Source of the DNA: Micromonospora rhizosphaerae
GTDB lineage: Bacteria > Actinomycetota > Actinomycetes > Mycobacteriales > Micromonosporaceae
Length of the DNA stretch: 21,395 nucleotides
Reading direction: 5' to 3'
NCBI RefSeq assembly: GCF_900091465.1
Contig: NZ_FMHV01000003.1
Location: forward strand, 1-21,395
A program made the position numbers and the translations under genes. Of the stretch, positions 8,406 to 17,225 are shown one piece after another; the stretch's first letter is position 1, and each line of letters opens with the position of its first letter. Below the pieces are notes generated by a model that saw nothing but the letters and a program-made list of their open reading frames with translations, searched no databases and was not told where the DNA came from.

Positions 8406-9653
8406 ATGACCCAGTCCCCCGCCGTGCGCACCACCGGCCCCTCCGGTCCGGTCCGCATCGGCGAGCGCGCCGCCCGTACCCTCGTCACCGAGCTCGCCCG
8501 GCGTAACGACCCGAAGGCGGCCCTGCTGATCGGCGCGACCCCGGGGTCCGCGGTCCTGGCCGCGGCGGTCGAGGCGCTGCTTCCCGGCGACCGGCTCACC
8601 GTCGTGCCGGCGGAGGGATGCTCCCCCGCCGCGCTGCGCGAGCACGTGTCGGCCCAGGGCGGCTGGGTCGCCGACCGGGTCCGGGTGGCCGCCACCCTCG
8701 CCGAGGCCGACGCCGCCGAGGTGGTCATCGCCGCCGAACCGCTCACCGGCACCGCCGAGGAGGCGCGCGCGACCGTCAACGGCCTGGCCAAGTACCTGAC
8801 CGACGGCTCCGTGCTGAGCGTGGCCGCACCGATCTTCCGGACCGAGGGCGCCGCCGCCGAGCTGGACCGGCAGGGCGTGCTGCACGGGGTCCGGACCGAC
8901 CTGGTGCTGCGGAACTCCCCGCCGGTCCGGGTGCACCACCTGCGCTTCACCCCGGCCAGCGCCGCGCTCGCCGCCCGGCTCTCCCCGGCGTACCGGCCGT
9001 CCAGCGTGCCGCTGGCCCGCAACATGCACATCGACTCCAACGGGGTCGCCGCGGCCGGCATCAGCCTCGGTCTGGCCGCGCTGGCCCGGATGACCCGGCC
9101 GAAGTCGAAGCTCTGGCTGCTGCCGGCGCTCGCCGCCGCCCCGGTGGCCGCCTTCTTCCGGGACCCGGAGCGGGACATCCCCGAGGATCCGTCGGCCGTG
9201 GTCGCCGCCGCGGACGGTCAGGTTCTCTCCGTTCAGCGGCTGCACGACGAGCGCTTCGGCGAGGGCGAGTGGCTGCGGATCGCGGTCTTCCTCTCCGTGC
9301 TGGACGTGCACGTCAACCGCGCCCCGGTGGCCGGCAAGGTGGTCGACTACTTCGTCGCCGACGGCGGCTTCGTCAACGCGATGAAGCCGGACGCCGAGCA
9401 CAACGTGGCGGCGTACACGGTGCTGGACACCGAGCACGGCACGGTGGTCGTCGCGCAGCGCACCGGCCTGATCGCCCGGCGGATCGTGCAGCGGGCGCCG
9501 GTCGGCGCGCTGCTGGCCAAGGGCGAGCGCTTCGGGCTGATCCGGTTCGGCTCCCGGACCGACGTCTACCTCCCGGCGGACGCCGCCGAGCCGCTGGTCG
9601 GCCCGGGCGACAAGGTGGTCGGCGGCTCGACCGTGATCGCCCGCTGGGTCTGA
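8406..9653 (+). CDS. psd: Phosphatidylserine decarboxylase with N-terminal methyltransferase-like domain
   Basis: Converts phosphatidylserine to phosphatidylethanolamine at the membrane. The C-terminal half (about 200-415) is a Psd catalytic domain: hydrophobic segments at about 210-250, FFRDPER at 250-256, DVHVNRAPVAG around 300, and the self-cleavage site GGST at 406-409, where Gly-Ser cleavage yields the pyruvoyl group. Psd proteins of this class are usually near 200-230 residues. Here 415 are predicted, and residues 1-185 form an extra alpha/beta region with a degenerate SAM-methyltransferase look (ALLIGATPGS, then alternating strands and helices). ATG 8406 has AGGAG 10 bases upstream. 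The frame stays open further upstream to 8247 but without recognisable protein. It is convergent with pssA, which makes its substrate. Catalytic assignment is firm; the role of the N-terminal region is unknown. Confidence 0.93.
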   Translation: MTQSPAVRTTGPSGPVRIGERAARTLVTELARRNDPKAALLIGATPGSAVLAAAVEALLPGDRLTVVPAEGCSPAALREHVSAQGGWVADRVRVAATLAEADAAEVVIAAEPLTGTAEEARATVNGLAKYLTDGSVLSVAAPIFRTEGAAAELDRQGVLHGVRTDLVLRNSPPVRVHHLRFTPASAALAARLSPAYRPSSVPLARNMHIDSNGVAAAGISLGLAALARMTRPKSKLWLLPALAAAPVAAFFRDPERDIPEDPSAVVAAADGQVLSVQRLHDERFGEGEWLRIAVFLSVLDVHVNRAPVAGKVVDYFVADGGFVNAMKPDAEHNVAAYTVLDTEHGTVVVAQRTGLIARRIVQRAPVGALLAKGERFGLIRFGSRTDVYLPADAAEPLVGPGDKVVGGSTVIARWV

Positions 9654-9662
9654 GCCCGGACG

Positions 9663-9702
9663 CGCGAAGAGGGGCGTCGCGGTCGCGGCGCCCCTCTTCG
9701 CG
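9663..9702. terminator. Bidirectional terminator between psd and pssA
   Basis: CGCGAAGAGGGGCG (9663-9676) and its exact complement (9689-9702) form a 14-bp stem. It extends inward by one G-T pair and three further pairs to a 4-base GGTC loop. It lies 9 bases after psd and 12 bases after pssA, so it serves both convergent genes. Confidence 0.85.
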
Positions 9703-9714
9703 TACGTCGGTGGA

Positions 9715-10710
9715 TCAGGCGGTGTGGCGCTGGTGCAGCCAGAGCAGCGGACCGCTGACCAGGTAGCCCACCACCACCAGGGCGAAGGTGAGCCGGATGT
9801 CGACCAGCGCGCCGATCACCGGGGCCAGCCAGAGCCACGGCGGCAGCTTGACCAGCCGGGCGACCTTGGCGTACGGGAAGCTGGAGACCATGGCGACGCC
9901 GAGCAGCGCCACCCCGCCGACCATCACCAGGCCGGACACCGGCAGCCCGATCGCCACCGTCAGGGCCAGCACGGCGGCCGCCATGGTGGTGGGCACGCCG
10001 CAGAAGAACCGGCCGTCCTTCGGCGAGACGTTGAACCGGGCGAGCCGGATCGCGGCGCAGGCCGCCACGAGGGCGCAGGCCACCGCGGCGGCCGCCGGTG
10101 GGACCGAGCCGGCCAGCGAGGCGTAGACCACCACCGGGGCGGCGAGCCCGAACGAGCACATGTCGGCCAGCGAGTCCATCTGCGCGCCGAACGGGCTGGC
10201 CACGCCGAGCTTGCGGGCCAGTGCGCCGTCCAGGCCGTCGAAGGCGACGCAGGCGATCAGGCAGAGCGCCGCGACCCGGACCTCGCCCTGCATGGCCAGG
10301 AAGATGGCCAGCATGCCGAGCATCAGGCTGCTCAGCGTGCAGGCGTTCACCACGGCGAACTTCATCCGGCGGGCGGCCGTGCGATCACCCGGCAGCAGCG
10401 GGATGGACATCGGCGGCGCGTCGTCGACCGGCGACGTGGGGGCCAGCGCCGGGCTGACCGGCACCACGGCCTCGACCTCGGCGCGGTCGAACCGGTCGCG
10501 GCCGTACCGGCGGCGCTGCCGGTCGGTGTAGCGGTGGTCGGGCACGACCAGGTCGTTGCCGGGGACGGCGTCGACATCACGGCGACCCACCCGGACCAGC
10601 AGCACCTGGCGGGCAAACGTGCTGCTGCGGCGCAGCCGGCCCGCCCAGCGACGCCCTGCGGGGCGCGGACTGTCAGTCGTACGACGCCGGCGCCATGGGG
10701 CTCTCGGCAC
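9715..10710 (-). CDS. pssA: CDP-diacylglycerol-serine O-phosphatidyltransferase
   Basis: Integral membrane enzyme making phosphatidylserine from CDP-diacylglycerol and serine, the substrate for the convergent psd. The CDP-alcohol phosphatidyltransferase signature is complete: DGLDGALAR, eight residues, Gly, three residues, then MDSLAD (pattern D-x2-DG-x2-AR-x8-G-x3-D-x3-D). Several hydrophobic helices follow. About 110 residues precede the first helix; they are basic and probably cytoplasmic. The start is uncertain. GTG 10710 has GGAGGA just upstream and gives 331 residues; GTG 10743 is also open; ATG 10410 lacks a ribosome site and would discard codons with clear GC-rich third positions. A long leader separates it from the Nudix gene on the same strand. 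Confidence 0.9.
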   Translation of the reverse strand: MPRAPWRRRRTTDSPRPAGRRWAGRLRRSSTFARQVLLVRVGRRDVDAVPGNDLVVPDHRYTDRQRRRYGRDRFDRAEVEAVVPVSPALAPTSPVDDAPPMSIPLLPGDRTAARRMKFAVVNACTLSSLMLGMLAIFLAMQGEVRVAALCLIACVAFDGLDGALARKLGVASPFGAQMDSLADMCSFGLAAPVVVYASLAGSVPPAAAAVACALVAACAAIRLARFNVSPKDGRFFCGVPTTMAAAVLALTVAIGLPVSGLVMVGGVALLGVAMVSSFPYAKVARLVKLPPWLWLAPVIGALVDIRLTFALVVVGYLVSGPLLWLHQRHTA

Positions 10711-10866
10711 GCTTCCTCCATCACCGGATCGGCTGACCGCCACGAGGGCGGGTGTCCGGCTGTCTCGTGCCGGACCGCTTTCGGGCCCGGCAGCCGTTTG
10801 CGGAGTAACACCATTGCATAAGGGAACGGGGCTTGGCGATAGCTGCCGGCGGTACTTATATCTCCC

Positions 10867-10890
10867 TTAAACCGCGCGAACTGCCCTCAT
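10867..10890 (-). CDS. Mini-ORF 2 in pssA leader (7 residues)
   Basis: ATG-started frame encoding MRAVRAV and ending in TAA. It starts within the stop of mini-ORF 1, so it would be translated by coupling. The end of the frame overlaps one arm of the TAAGGGA/TCCCTTA inverted repeat. Very short, so evidence is only positional. Confidence 0.3.
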   Translation of the reverse strand: MRAVRAV

Positions 10891-10910
10891 ATTGCCATCT
10901 CGGGCGTCAT
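10887..10910 (-). CDS. Mini-ORF 1 in pssA leader (7 residues)
   Basis: ATG-started frame encoding MTPEMAI with GGAGG 9 bases upstream, a very good ribosome site for so short a frame. It ends in TGA that overlaps the ATG of the next mini-ORF (ATGA). Probably a leader peptide if translated at all; chance cannot be excluded. Confidence 0.3.
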   Translation of the reverse strand: MTPEMAI

Positions 10911-10982
10911 CGCCCGTTTCCTCCGCCAATCCCAAGTCCCGACTGTACCGGAGGCGGCCCAGGTGGGCTCGACAAGTGGGCG

Positions 10983-11948
10983 CTACCACCCCGAGCGTCC
11001 GGTTGCCCGGGCCGCCACCTCGGTCATCCGCAGCCGGCTGACCCGCTCCGGAGCGAACCAGGCCGCCCTGGCGGTGGAGCCGCCGGCGAGTTCGGTCACC
11101 ACCGCCTCGGTGGGGGCGTCCACCCGGACCCGGTAGATCACCCGGACCGAGTGCCAGTCCAACGGCCGTCCCTCGGGACCGAGCGCGGCGGGGTTGTGCA
11201 GGTTGTCGACGGCCATCAGGTCGACCACCCGACCGAGCTGGCCGGCCTCCTCGACCAGCTCCCGGAGCAGGCCTGCGGCCGGCTGCTCCCCGTGGTCGGT
11301 GCCGCCGCCGGGCAGGTGCCACCGCCCGGCCCCCGGGTAACCCTCAGCGATCATGGTCAGCAGCACCCGGTCGGCCGGGTCGGTGACCAGCCCGTACGCG
11401 GCGAAGCGCTGGCGCCGGTCGGTGGCGGGCGGAGCGGCGTGCGCGGGCGGCAGGGCCCGGGGCAGGTCCCGCGGCAGGGGCGCCACCGGAAGCCCGAGCA
11501 GCTCGGCGGTGAACGGCATCAGCGGCACTCCCGCCGCCTCGTCAGGGGTGAACCAGCGCAGCTCGTCGCTGCCGCCGGCCGGCTCCGGGCGGAGCTCGCC
11601 TCCCCGCGCCTCGACGTCGAACACCAGCCGGTCGGTGTGCACGATGACACCGGCGTCCCGGAAGGTGGCCACGTCGGCCACGGCGTCCCGCACCCCGGTC
11701 ACGCGGACGGCCAGCCCGGTCTCCTCGGCGAACTCACGCACCACCGCGGCGGCGGGATGCTCGGCGTGCTTCAGCCCGCCGCCGGGCAGCTGCCACACTC
11801 CGGGGTACGGGCAGCCGGCGGATCCTCGGGCCAGAAGTACCCGCCCGTCGGCGTCCCCCAGCACCCCGTACGCCCCGATCCGCCGCCGCTGCTCCACCAG
11901 CTCCCCCAATTCCCGCCTCCCGGCCCGTCCGGTTACCCCGTCGATCAT
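10983..11948 (-). CDS. Tandem double-Nudix hydrolase
   Basis: Protein of up to 321 residues with two complete Nudix domains, predicted to hydrolyse nucleoside diphosphate-linked compounds; cytoplasmic. Nudix box 1 is at about 57-79 (ends REFAEETGL) and box 2 at about 215-237 (ends RELVEEAGQ). Both keep the Arg and the metal-binding Glu residues. Each domain starts with a similar strand (RIGAYGVLGDADGRVLL and RFAAYGLVTDPADRVLL), which indicates internal duplication. A paralogue with the same two-domain layout lies about 300 bp upstream on the same strand. ATG 11948 has no ribosome site and directly follows TAAATT. A GTG at 11897, with GGGGGAG 3 bases before it, may be the true start and still keeps both domains. 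Substrate cannot be told from sequence. Confidence 0.88.
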   Translation of the reverse strand: MIDGVTGRAGRRELGELVEQRRRIGAYGVLGDADGRVLLARGSAGCPYPGVWQLPGGGLKHAEHPAAAVVREFAEETGLAVRVTGVRDAVADVATFRDAGVIVHTDRLVFDVEARGGELRPEPAGGSDELRWFTPDEAAGVPLMPFTAELLGLPVAPLPRDLPRALPPAHAAPPATDRRQRFAAYGLVTDPADRVLLTMIAEGYPGAGRWHLPGGGTDHGEQPAAGLLRELVEEAGQLGRVVDLMAVDNLHNPAALGPEGRPLDWHSVRVIYRVRVDAPTEAVVTELAGGSTARAAWFAPERVSRLRMTEVAARATGRSGW

Positions 11949-12132
11949 GAATTTATTGCCCGCGAGGGTGTGGTGACGTTCGGGCTCATCGGTTGAGGGC
12001 GATCGCTACCCGGGGGAGCAGGGGGGTTACCCGCGGCCTGGCGCGGCGTTGTCGACGGCCCGGCGGCCGCACCGCGTCCCTCGGACATCGCCGGGCGGTC
12101 GGGCCCGCGGGGACGTGTCCCTGAGGAGCAAT

Positions 12133-12207
12133 ATGCCTGAGCGCGCCTCGCTCAGCTCATCGCGCCCCGACGAGCGCACTCACCACTTGCCCCGCCCATC
12201 CGGGTAG
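12133..12207 (+). CDS. Possible 24-residue ORF in the gap between Nudix genes
   Basis: The 296-bp gap 11949-12244 has no larger gene. ATG 12133 follows GAGGAG with a 4-base gap, a strong ribosome site, and the frame ends at TAG 12205-12207. The peptide begins MPERASLSSSRPDERTHH; no family is recognised. An inverted repeat CTGAGCG/CGCTCAG (12137-12143, 12149-12155, 5-base loop) lies inside its first codons. It may be a leader, an extragenic repeat, or chance. Confidence 0.2.
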   Translation: MPERASLSSSRPDERTHHLPRPSG

Positions 12208-12244
12208 CAACCTCATCATCTTGGAAGCGGCGGGAGGGCGCGGG

Positions 12245-13192
12245 TCAGGTGAGTTGGGCGGCCTGGACGGCTTCGGCGGTGACCTCGGTCAGGCGGTCGG
12301 TGGGGAGGGCGCCGAGCTCCTCCCGGCGGAACCAGCGGGCCTCGCAGGTGGAGCCGCCGACGTCGACGACCTTGGGCGGGGCGGGCTGGTCGACGATCAC
12401 CCGGTAGAAGGCGCGGACCCCGTGCCAGTCGATCGGGTAGCCCTCGGGACCGAGTGAGGCGGCGTCCCGGTGGCTGGCCACGCCGAGCAGCTCAACCAGC
12501 CGGCCGTTCTGCCCGGTCTCCTCCACCAGCTCCCGGATCAGCGCCGCGCCCGGCTGCTCGCCGTAGTCGGTGCCGCCCCCCGGCAGGTGCCAGCAGCCGG
12601 CGCCCGGGTAGCCGTCGGAGACCCGGGTGAGCAGCACCCGGCCCTCCGGGTCGGTGACCACGGCGTACGCCGCGAAGCGCTGCGCCCGGTGCAGGCCGTC
12701 GGGCCCGGGCACCGCGTAGAAGGAGGGGAACTCGGGGACCTCCTTCGGCACCACGTCGGCCGAGGAGGCGGGGAGACCCAGGGCGCGCGCGGCGAACGAC
12801 CGCAGCGGCAGCTCCCGGGCCTCGTCGAGGCTGAACCAGCGGGCCAGGTCGGTCGGGCGGTCCACCCGGTCGGTCAGCGTCCCGCCCCGCACCGAGACCG
12901 TGTAGATCAGGCGGTCGGTGTGGATGGTGATGCCGCGCTCGGGCAGCGCCCGCATGTCGGCGAGGACGTCCCGGAGCCCGGCGACGGCGACCGAGAGCCC
13001 GGTCTCCGCCGCCGTCTCGCGGACGACGGTGTGGTTGGGGTCCTCGCCGTGGTCGACCGCCCCGCCGGGCAGGGACCACGCGCCAGGGGTGCCGGAGCGC
13101 TCAGATGCGTGGACCAGCAACACTCGGCCGTCTGGGTCAGCACAAACTGCGTATGCCGCGATCCTGCGGAGCGGCTCCAGCAAGGTGGTCAC
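12245..13192 (-). CDS. Tandem double-Nudix protein, first Nudix box degenerate
   Basis: 315 residues with two Nudix domains in the same layout as the neighbouring paralogue. Box 2 (about 206-227) is complete and ends RELVEETGQ. Box 1 (about 44-66) ends RETAAETGL: the first Glu of the usual EE pair, a metal ligand in MutT-type enzymes, is Ala at about residue 62. The first domain may therefore be weak or non-catalytic. GTG 13192 is chosen because homology begins 10 residues later and GGGGGAG lies about 11 bases upstream; an upstream extension would run over the divergent PspC promoter. The shared linker layout and closing SLGPEG...DWH segment show that the two Nudix genes arose by duplication. 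Substrate unknown. Confidence 0.88.
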   Translation of the reverse strand: MTTLLEPLRRIAAYAVCADPDGRVLLVHASERSGTPGAWSLPGGAVDHGEDPNHTVVRETAAETGLSVAVAGLRDVLADMRALPERGITIHTDRLIYTVSVRGGTLTDRVDRPTDLARWFSLDEARELPLRSFAARALGLPASSADVVPKEVPEFPSFYAVPGPDGLHRAQRFAAYAVVTDPEGRVLLTRVSDGYPGAGCWHLPGGGTDYGEQPGAALIRELVEETGQNGRLVELLGVASHRDAASLGPEGYPIDWHGVRAFYRVIVDQPAPPKVVDVGGSTCEARWFRREELGALPTDRLTEVTAEAVQAAQLT

Positions 13193-13251
13193 GGGTGAAA
13201 ATTCTCCCCCGACCCGGTTACCGCCATCGAAAAGAGTCAGATTCCTGACAC

Positions 13252-13280
13252 TAGGCTGGCACCTCAGGGATCGTTCAGGG
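13252..13280 (+). promoter_or_regulatory. Upstream region of small PspC gene with TCAGGG direct repeat
   Basis: TCAGGG at 13264-13269 and 13275-13280 repeats with an 11-bp period, as upstream of the large PspC gene. TAGGCT (13252-13257) fits a -10 box and a small inverted repeat GTCAG/CTGAC (13236-13249) sits just before it. If TAGGCT is used, the repeats would lie at the transcript start, which would fit repression better than activation. The region is shared with the divergent Nudix gene. Confidence 0.45.
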
Positions 13281-13336
13281 TAGGAGTCCGGGCGGTCACC
13301 GAGGTCGCCCGCCCGCCGGCGCGGGACCGTGGGGAC

Positions 13337-13750
13337 ATGACCTTCACGAACGCCCCTCAGGCCCCGTACAAGCAGCTCCGGCGACCGGCCACCGACCGCA
13401 TGGTGGCCGGGGTCGCCAGCGGCCTCGGCCGCTACCTCGGCGTCGACCCCACCCTGGTCCGGGTGGTCTTCGCCCTCGCCACCCTGGCCACCGGCGGGCT
13501 CGCCGCGCTGGCGTACCCGATCATGTGGTTCCTGATGCCGGAGGAGCCCGCGGGCGCCCCCGCCTGGCCGCACCCGGCGGGCGCCGCGCCGCACGGCTGG
13601 CCGACGCCGCCCGCGAGCCCGCCCCAGGCCGCCGGACCGGCCGCGCAGCCGTGGCCTACCGCGCCCGCCGGACCGGCGGCGGCGCCGGAGGCGGCGAGCA
13701 CGCCGGAGCCGACGCCCCGGCCGCAGCCTCAGCCGCCGACGGCCGGGTGA
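13337..13750 (+). CDS. Small PspC-domain protein
   Basis: 137 residues. A PspC domain covers about 14-72 (QLRRPATDRMVAGVASGLGR, LGVDPTLVRVVF, helix, YPIMWFLMPEE), followed by a Pro/Ala-rich tail of about 65 residues without further motif. The single PspC unit places it in the membrane. Its upstream TCAGGG direct repeat matches that of the large PspC gene, so it is probably under the same control as the kinase/regulator module 8 kb away. The start follows GTGGGGAC closely; homology supports this ATG. It is convergent with guaA with only 7 bases between stops and no terminator hairpin seen. Confidence 0.9.
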   Translation: MTFTNAPQAPYKQLRRPATDRMVAGVASGLGRYLGVDPTLVRVVFALATLATGGLAALAYPIMWFLMPEEPAGAPAWPHPAGAAPHGWPTPPASPPQAAGPAAQPWPTAPAGPAAAPEAASTPEPTPRPQPQPPTAG

Positions 13751-13756
13751 GCCGGC

Positions 13757-15311
<1,555 letters not shown>

Positions 15312-15319
15312 GTGCAGAA

Positions 15320-15325
15320 AGCCTA
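15320..15325 (-). promoter_or_regulatory. Candidate -10 box TAGGCT, leaderless start of guaA
   Basis: TAGGCT on the minus strand ends 8 bases before the guaA ATG. No Shine-Dalgarno sequence is present, and the spacing puts the transcript start at about the ATG. The same hexamer at similar spacing precedes the PIG-L and M1 peptidase genes. No -35 box is obvious. Confidence 0.45.
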
Positions 15326-15385
15326 CCGACCGTGACGCCCCGCCCGGCCGTTGCCCGGGCGGTGTCCGCGCCGGTGTTGCGCGGC

Positions 15386-17081
15386 TCACCCCCGCAGTGC
15401 ACCGGGGGCGTCCGCCGGGACCGCCGGGTGGCGCGGGGAGACCGGCTCCAACCGCCGGTACGCCTCGCCGAGCGGCGGCCGGGGATCCGGTTCGCCCTTG
15501 TTCGGCCAGAAGGCCATGGCCCGTTCCGCCTGGGCAGTGATGGTCAGCGAGGGGTTCACCCCGAGGTTCGCCGAGACTGCGGCGCCGTCCACCACGTGCA
15601 GCCCCGGGTGCCCGTAGACCCGGTGGTACGGGTCGATCACCCCGTCGTCGGCGGTGGCCCCGATCACCGCCCCACCGAGGATGTGCGCGGTCATCGGGAT
15701 GTTGAACGGCTCGGTGAGCGCACCGCCGGGCGTACCGCCGATCTCATCGGCGAGCAACCGGACCGCCTGGTTGCCGGCGGGGATCCAGGTCGGGTTCGGC
15801 GCGCCGTGGCCCGGGCCGGAGACCAGCCGCCGGCCGAACGGCCCCCGCCGCCAGCGGGTGGTGAGCGAGTTGTCCGCCGACTGCATCACCAGGGCGATCA
15901 CGGTCCGCTCGGACCAGCCGCGGACGGAGAGCATCCGGGCGGCCAGCCCGGGCTGCCGGAGGATGCTGCCCAGCCAGCGCCGGACCCGGTGTGGGCCGCC
16001 GTCCACCAGCAGCGACTGGAGCAGCCCCATCGCGTTCGAGCCCCGGCCGTAGCGGACCGGTTCGATGTGGGTCTGCGGGTCGGGGTGGAACGAGCTGGTG
16101 ATCGCCACCCCCTCGGTGAAGTCCAGCCCCCGCTGCCGGGCCTGCTGCCGCGGCACCGACGCGCCGAGGATGGCCTCGGAGTTGGTCCGGGTCAGCTCGC
16201 CGAGCCGGGACGAGAGCCCGGGCAGCGCGCCGGTCGCCTTCATCTCGTGCAGCAGCCGCTGGGTGCCGAGCGCGCCGGCCGCGAAGACCACCTGGTCGGC
16301 GTGGATCACCTGGCGCCGCCTGCGCAACCAGGCGCCGGTGCGCTCGGTGTGCACCTCGTATCCGCCATCGGCCGCGGAGCGGACCACGGTGGCGGTGGTG
16401 AGCGGGTGGACCTGGACGTCGAGCCGCTCGGCCAGCCAGAGGTAGTTCTTGACCAGAGTGTTCTTCGCGCCGTGCCGACAGCCGGTCATGCACGAGCCGC
16501 AGTGCGTGCAGCCGGTGCGCGCCGGCCCGACGCCGCCGAAGTACGGGTCGGGCACCCGCTCTCCGGGACGGCCGATGTGCACGCCGACCGGGGTGGCGTG
16601 GAAGGTGTGCCCGACCCCATCCGCTCGGCCACCGTGCGCATCGCCCGGTCCGCGCCGGTGGCGATCGGGTACGTGGTGACGCCGAGCATCCGCTTCGCCT
16701 GGTCGTAGTGCCGGGCCAGCTCGTCGCGCCAGTCGGTGATGCCCCGCCACTGCGGATCGGTGTAGAACGCGTCGAGCGGCTCGTAGAGGGTGTTGGCGTA
16801 GACAACGAGCCGCCGCCCACGCCCGCGCCGGAGAGCACCATGACCCCGCCGCCGGCCTTCCGGTCCGCCGAGCGGAGCAGCGTGATCCGCTGGAGGCCGT
16901 AGCAGCCCAGCTTGGGGCCCAGAGGAAGCGCCGCGGCCCGCCAGGAGGTCTGCGGGAACTCGTCGTCGGCGAAGCGCCGGCCGGCCTCCAGCACGCCGAC
17001 GGTGTAGCCCTTCTCCGCGAGCCGCAGCGCGGTGACGCTGCCGCCGAATCCTGACCCGATGACGACCACGTCGTACCGCAT
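15386..17081 (-). CDS. choD: GMC oxidoreductase, cholesterol-oxidase (ChoD) type (two frameshifts)
   Basis: FAD-dependent oxidoreductase of about 565 residues after repair, close to mycobacterial ChoD. The Rossmann FAD motif is at 5-34 ([21 protein letters not shown], then LEAGRRF). A Cys cluster, [11 protein letters not shown] (Cys near 192, 195, 198 and 202), has the spacing of a [4Fe-4S] ligand set. The C-terminus shows GMC-type segments ([23 protein letters not shown]). One base is missing near 16808 (after GVGGGSL) and one G near 16616 (after AERMG). ATG 17081 is set by homology; no ribosome site is clear. Gene order with guaB3/guaB2 and guaA supports the ChoD assignment, but steroid oxidation is not proven for this group and the real substrate may differ. 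It is divergent from the LytR-CpsA-Psr gene. Confidence 0.85.
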
Positions 17082-17225
17082 GAAGGCATCATTACCGACC
17101 GGTAGCAGTCGCGCCAGCGGCAGTTTTCCGCGATCATGCAGGACGCGCGACCGACCCGGAGCGCGCCGGGCCGCAACCTGAAGTGCCCGTCGGAGCGTTG
17201 TCCAGATACGGGGAAGGGGGCACCG

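Larger units (their letters stand above)
10819..10947 (-). promoter_or_regulatory. Candidate structured leader of pssA
   Basis: Upstream of pssA on its strand there is a TANNNT-type box (TACAGT, 10942-10947), then GGAGG at 10920-10924, two overlapping mini-ORFs (10867-10910), and an inverted repeat TAAGGGA/TCCCTTA (10819-10825 with 10863-10869) whose second arm overlaps the last codons of the second mini-ORF. The stretch is clearly richer in A and T than its neighbours. This layout resembles translational attenuation leaders, but the link to pssA is inference. Confidence 0.35.

Noticed and set aside
10833..11996. Plus-strand frame over the first Nudix gene and its flanks
   Set aside because: Antisense of a gene with two clear Nudix boxes; no recognisable protein.
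15332..16708. Long plus-strand open frame opposite the ChoD-like gene
   Set aside because: Same antisense effect; the minus strand carries clear FAD and GMC motifs.
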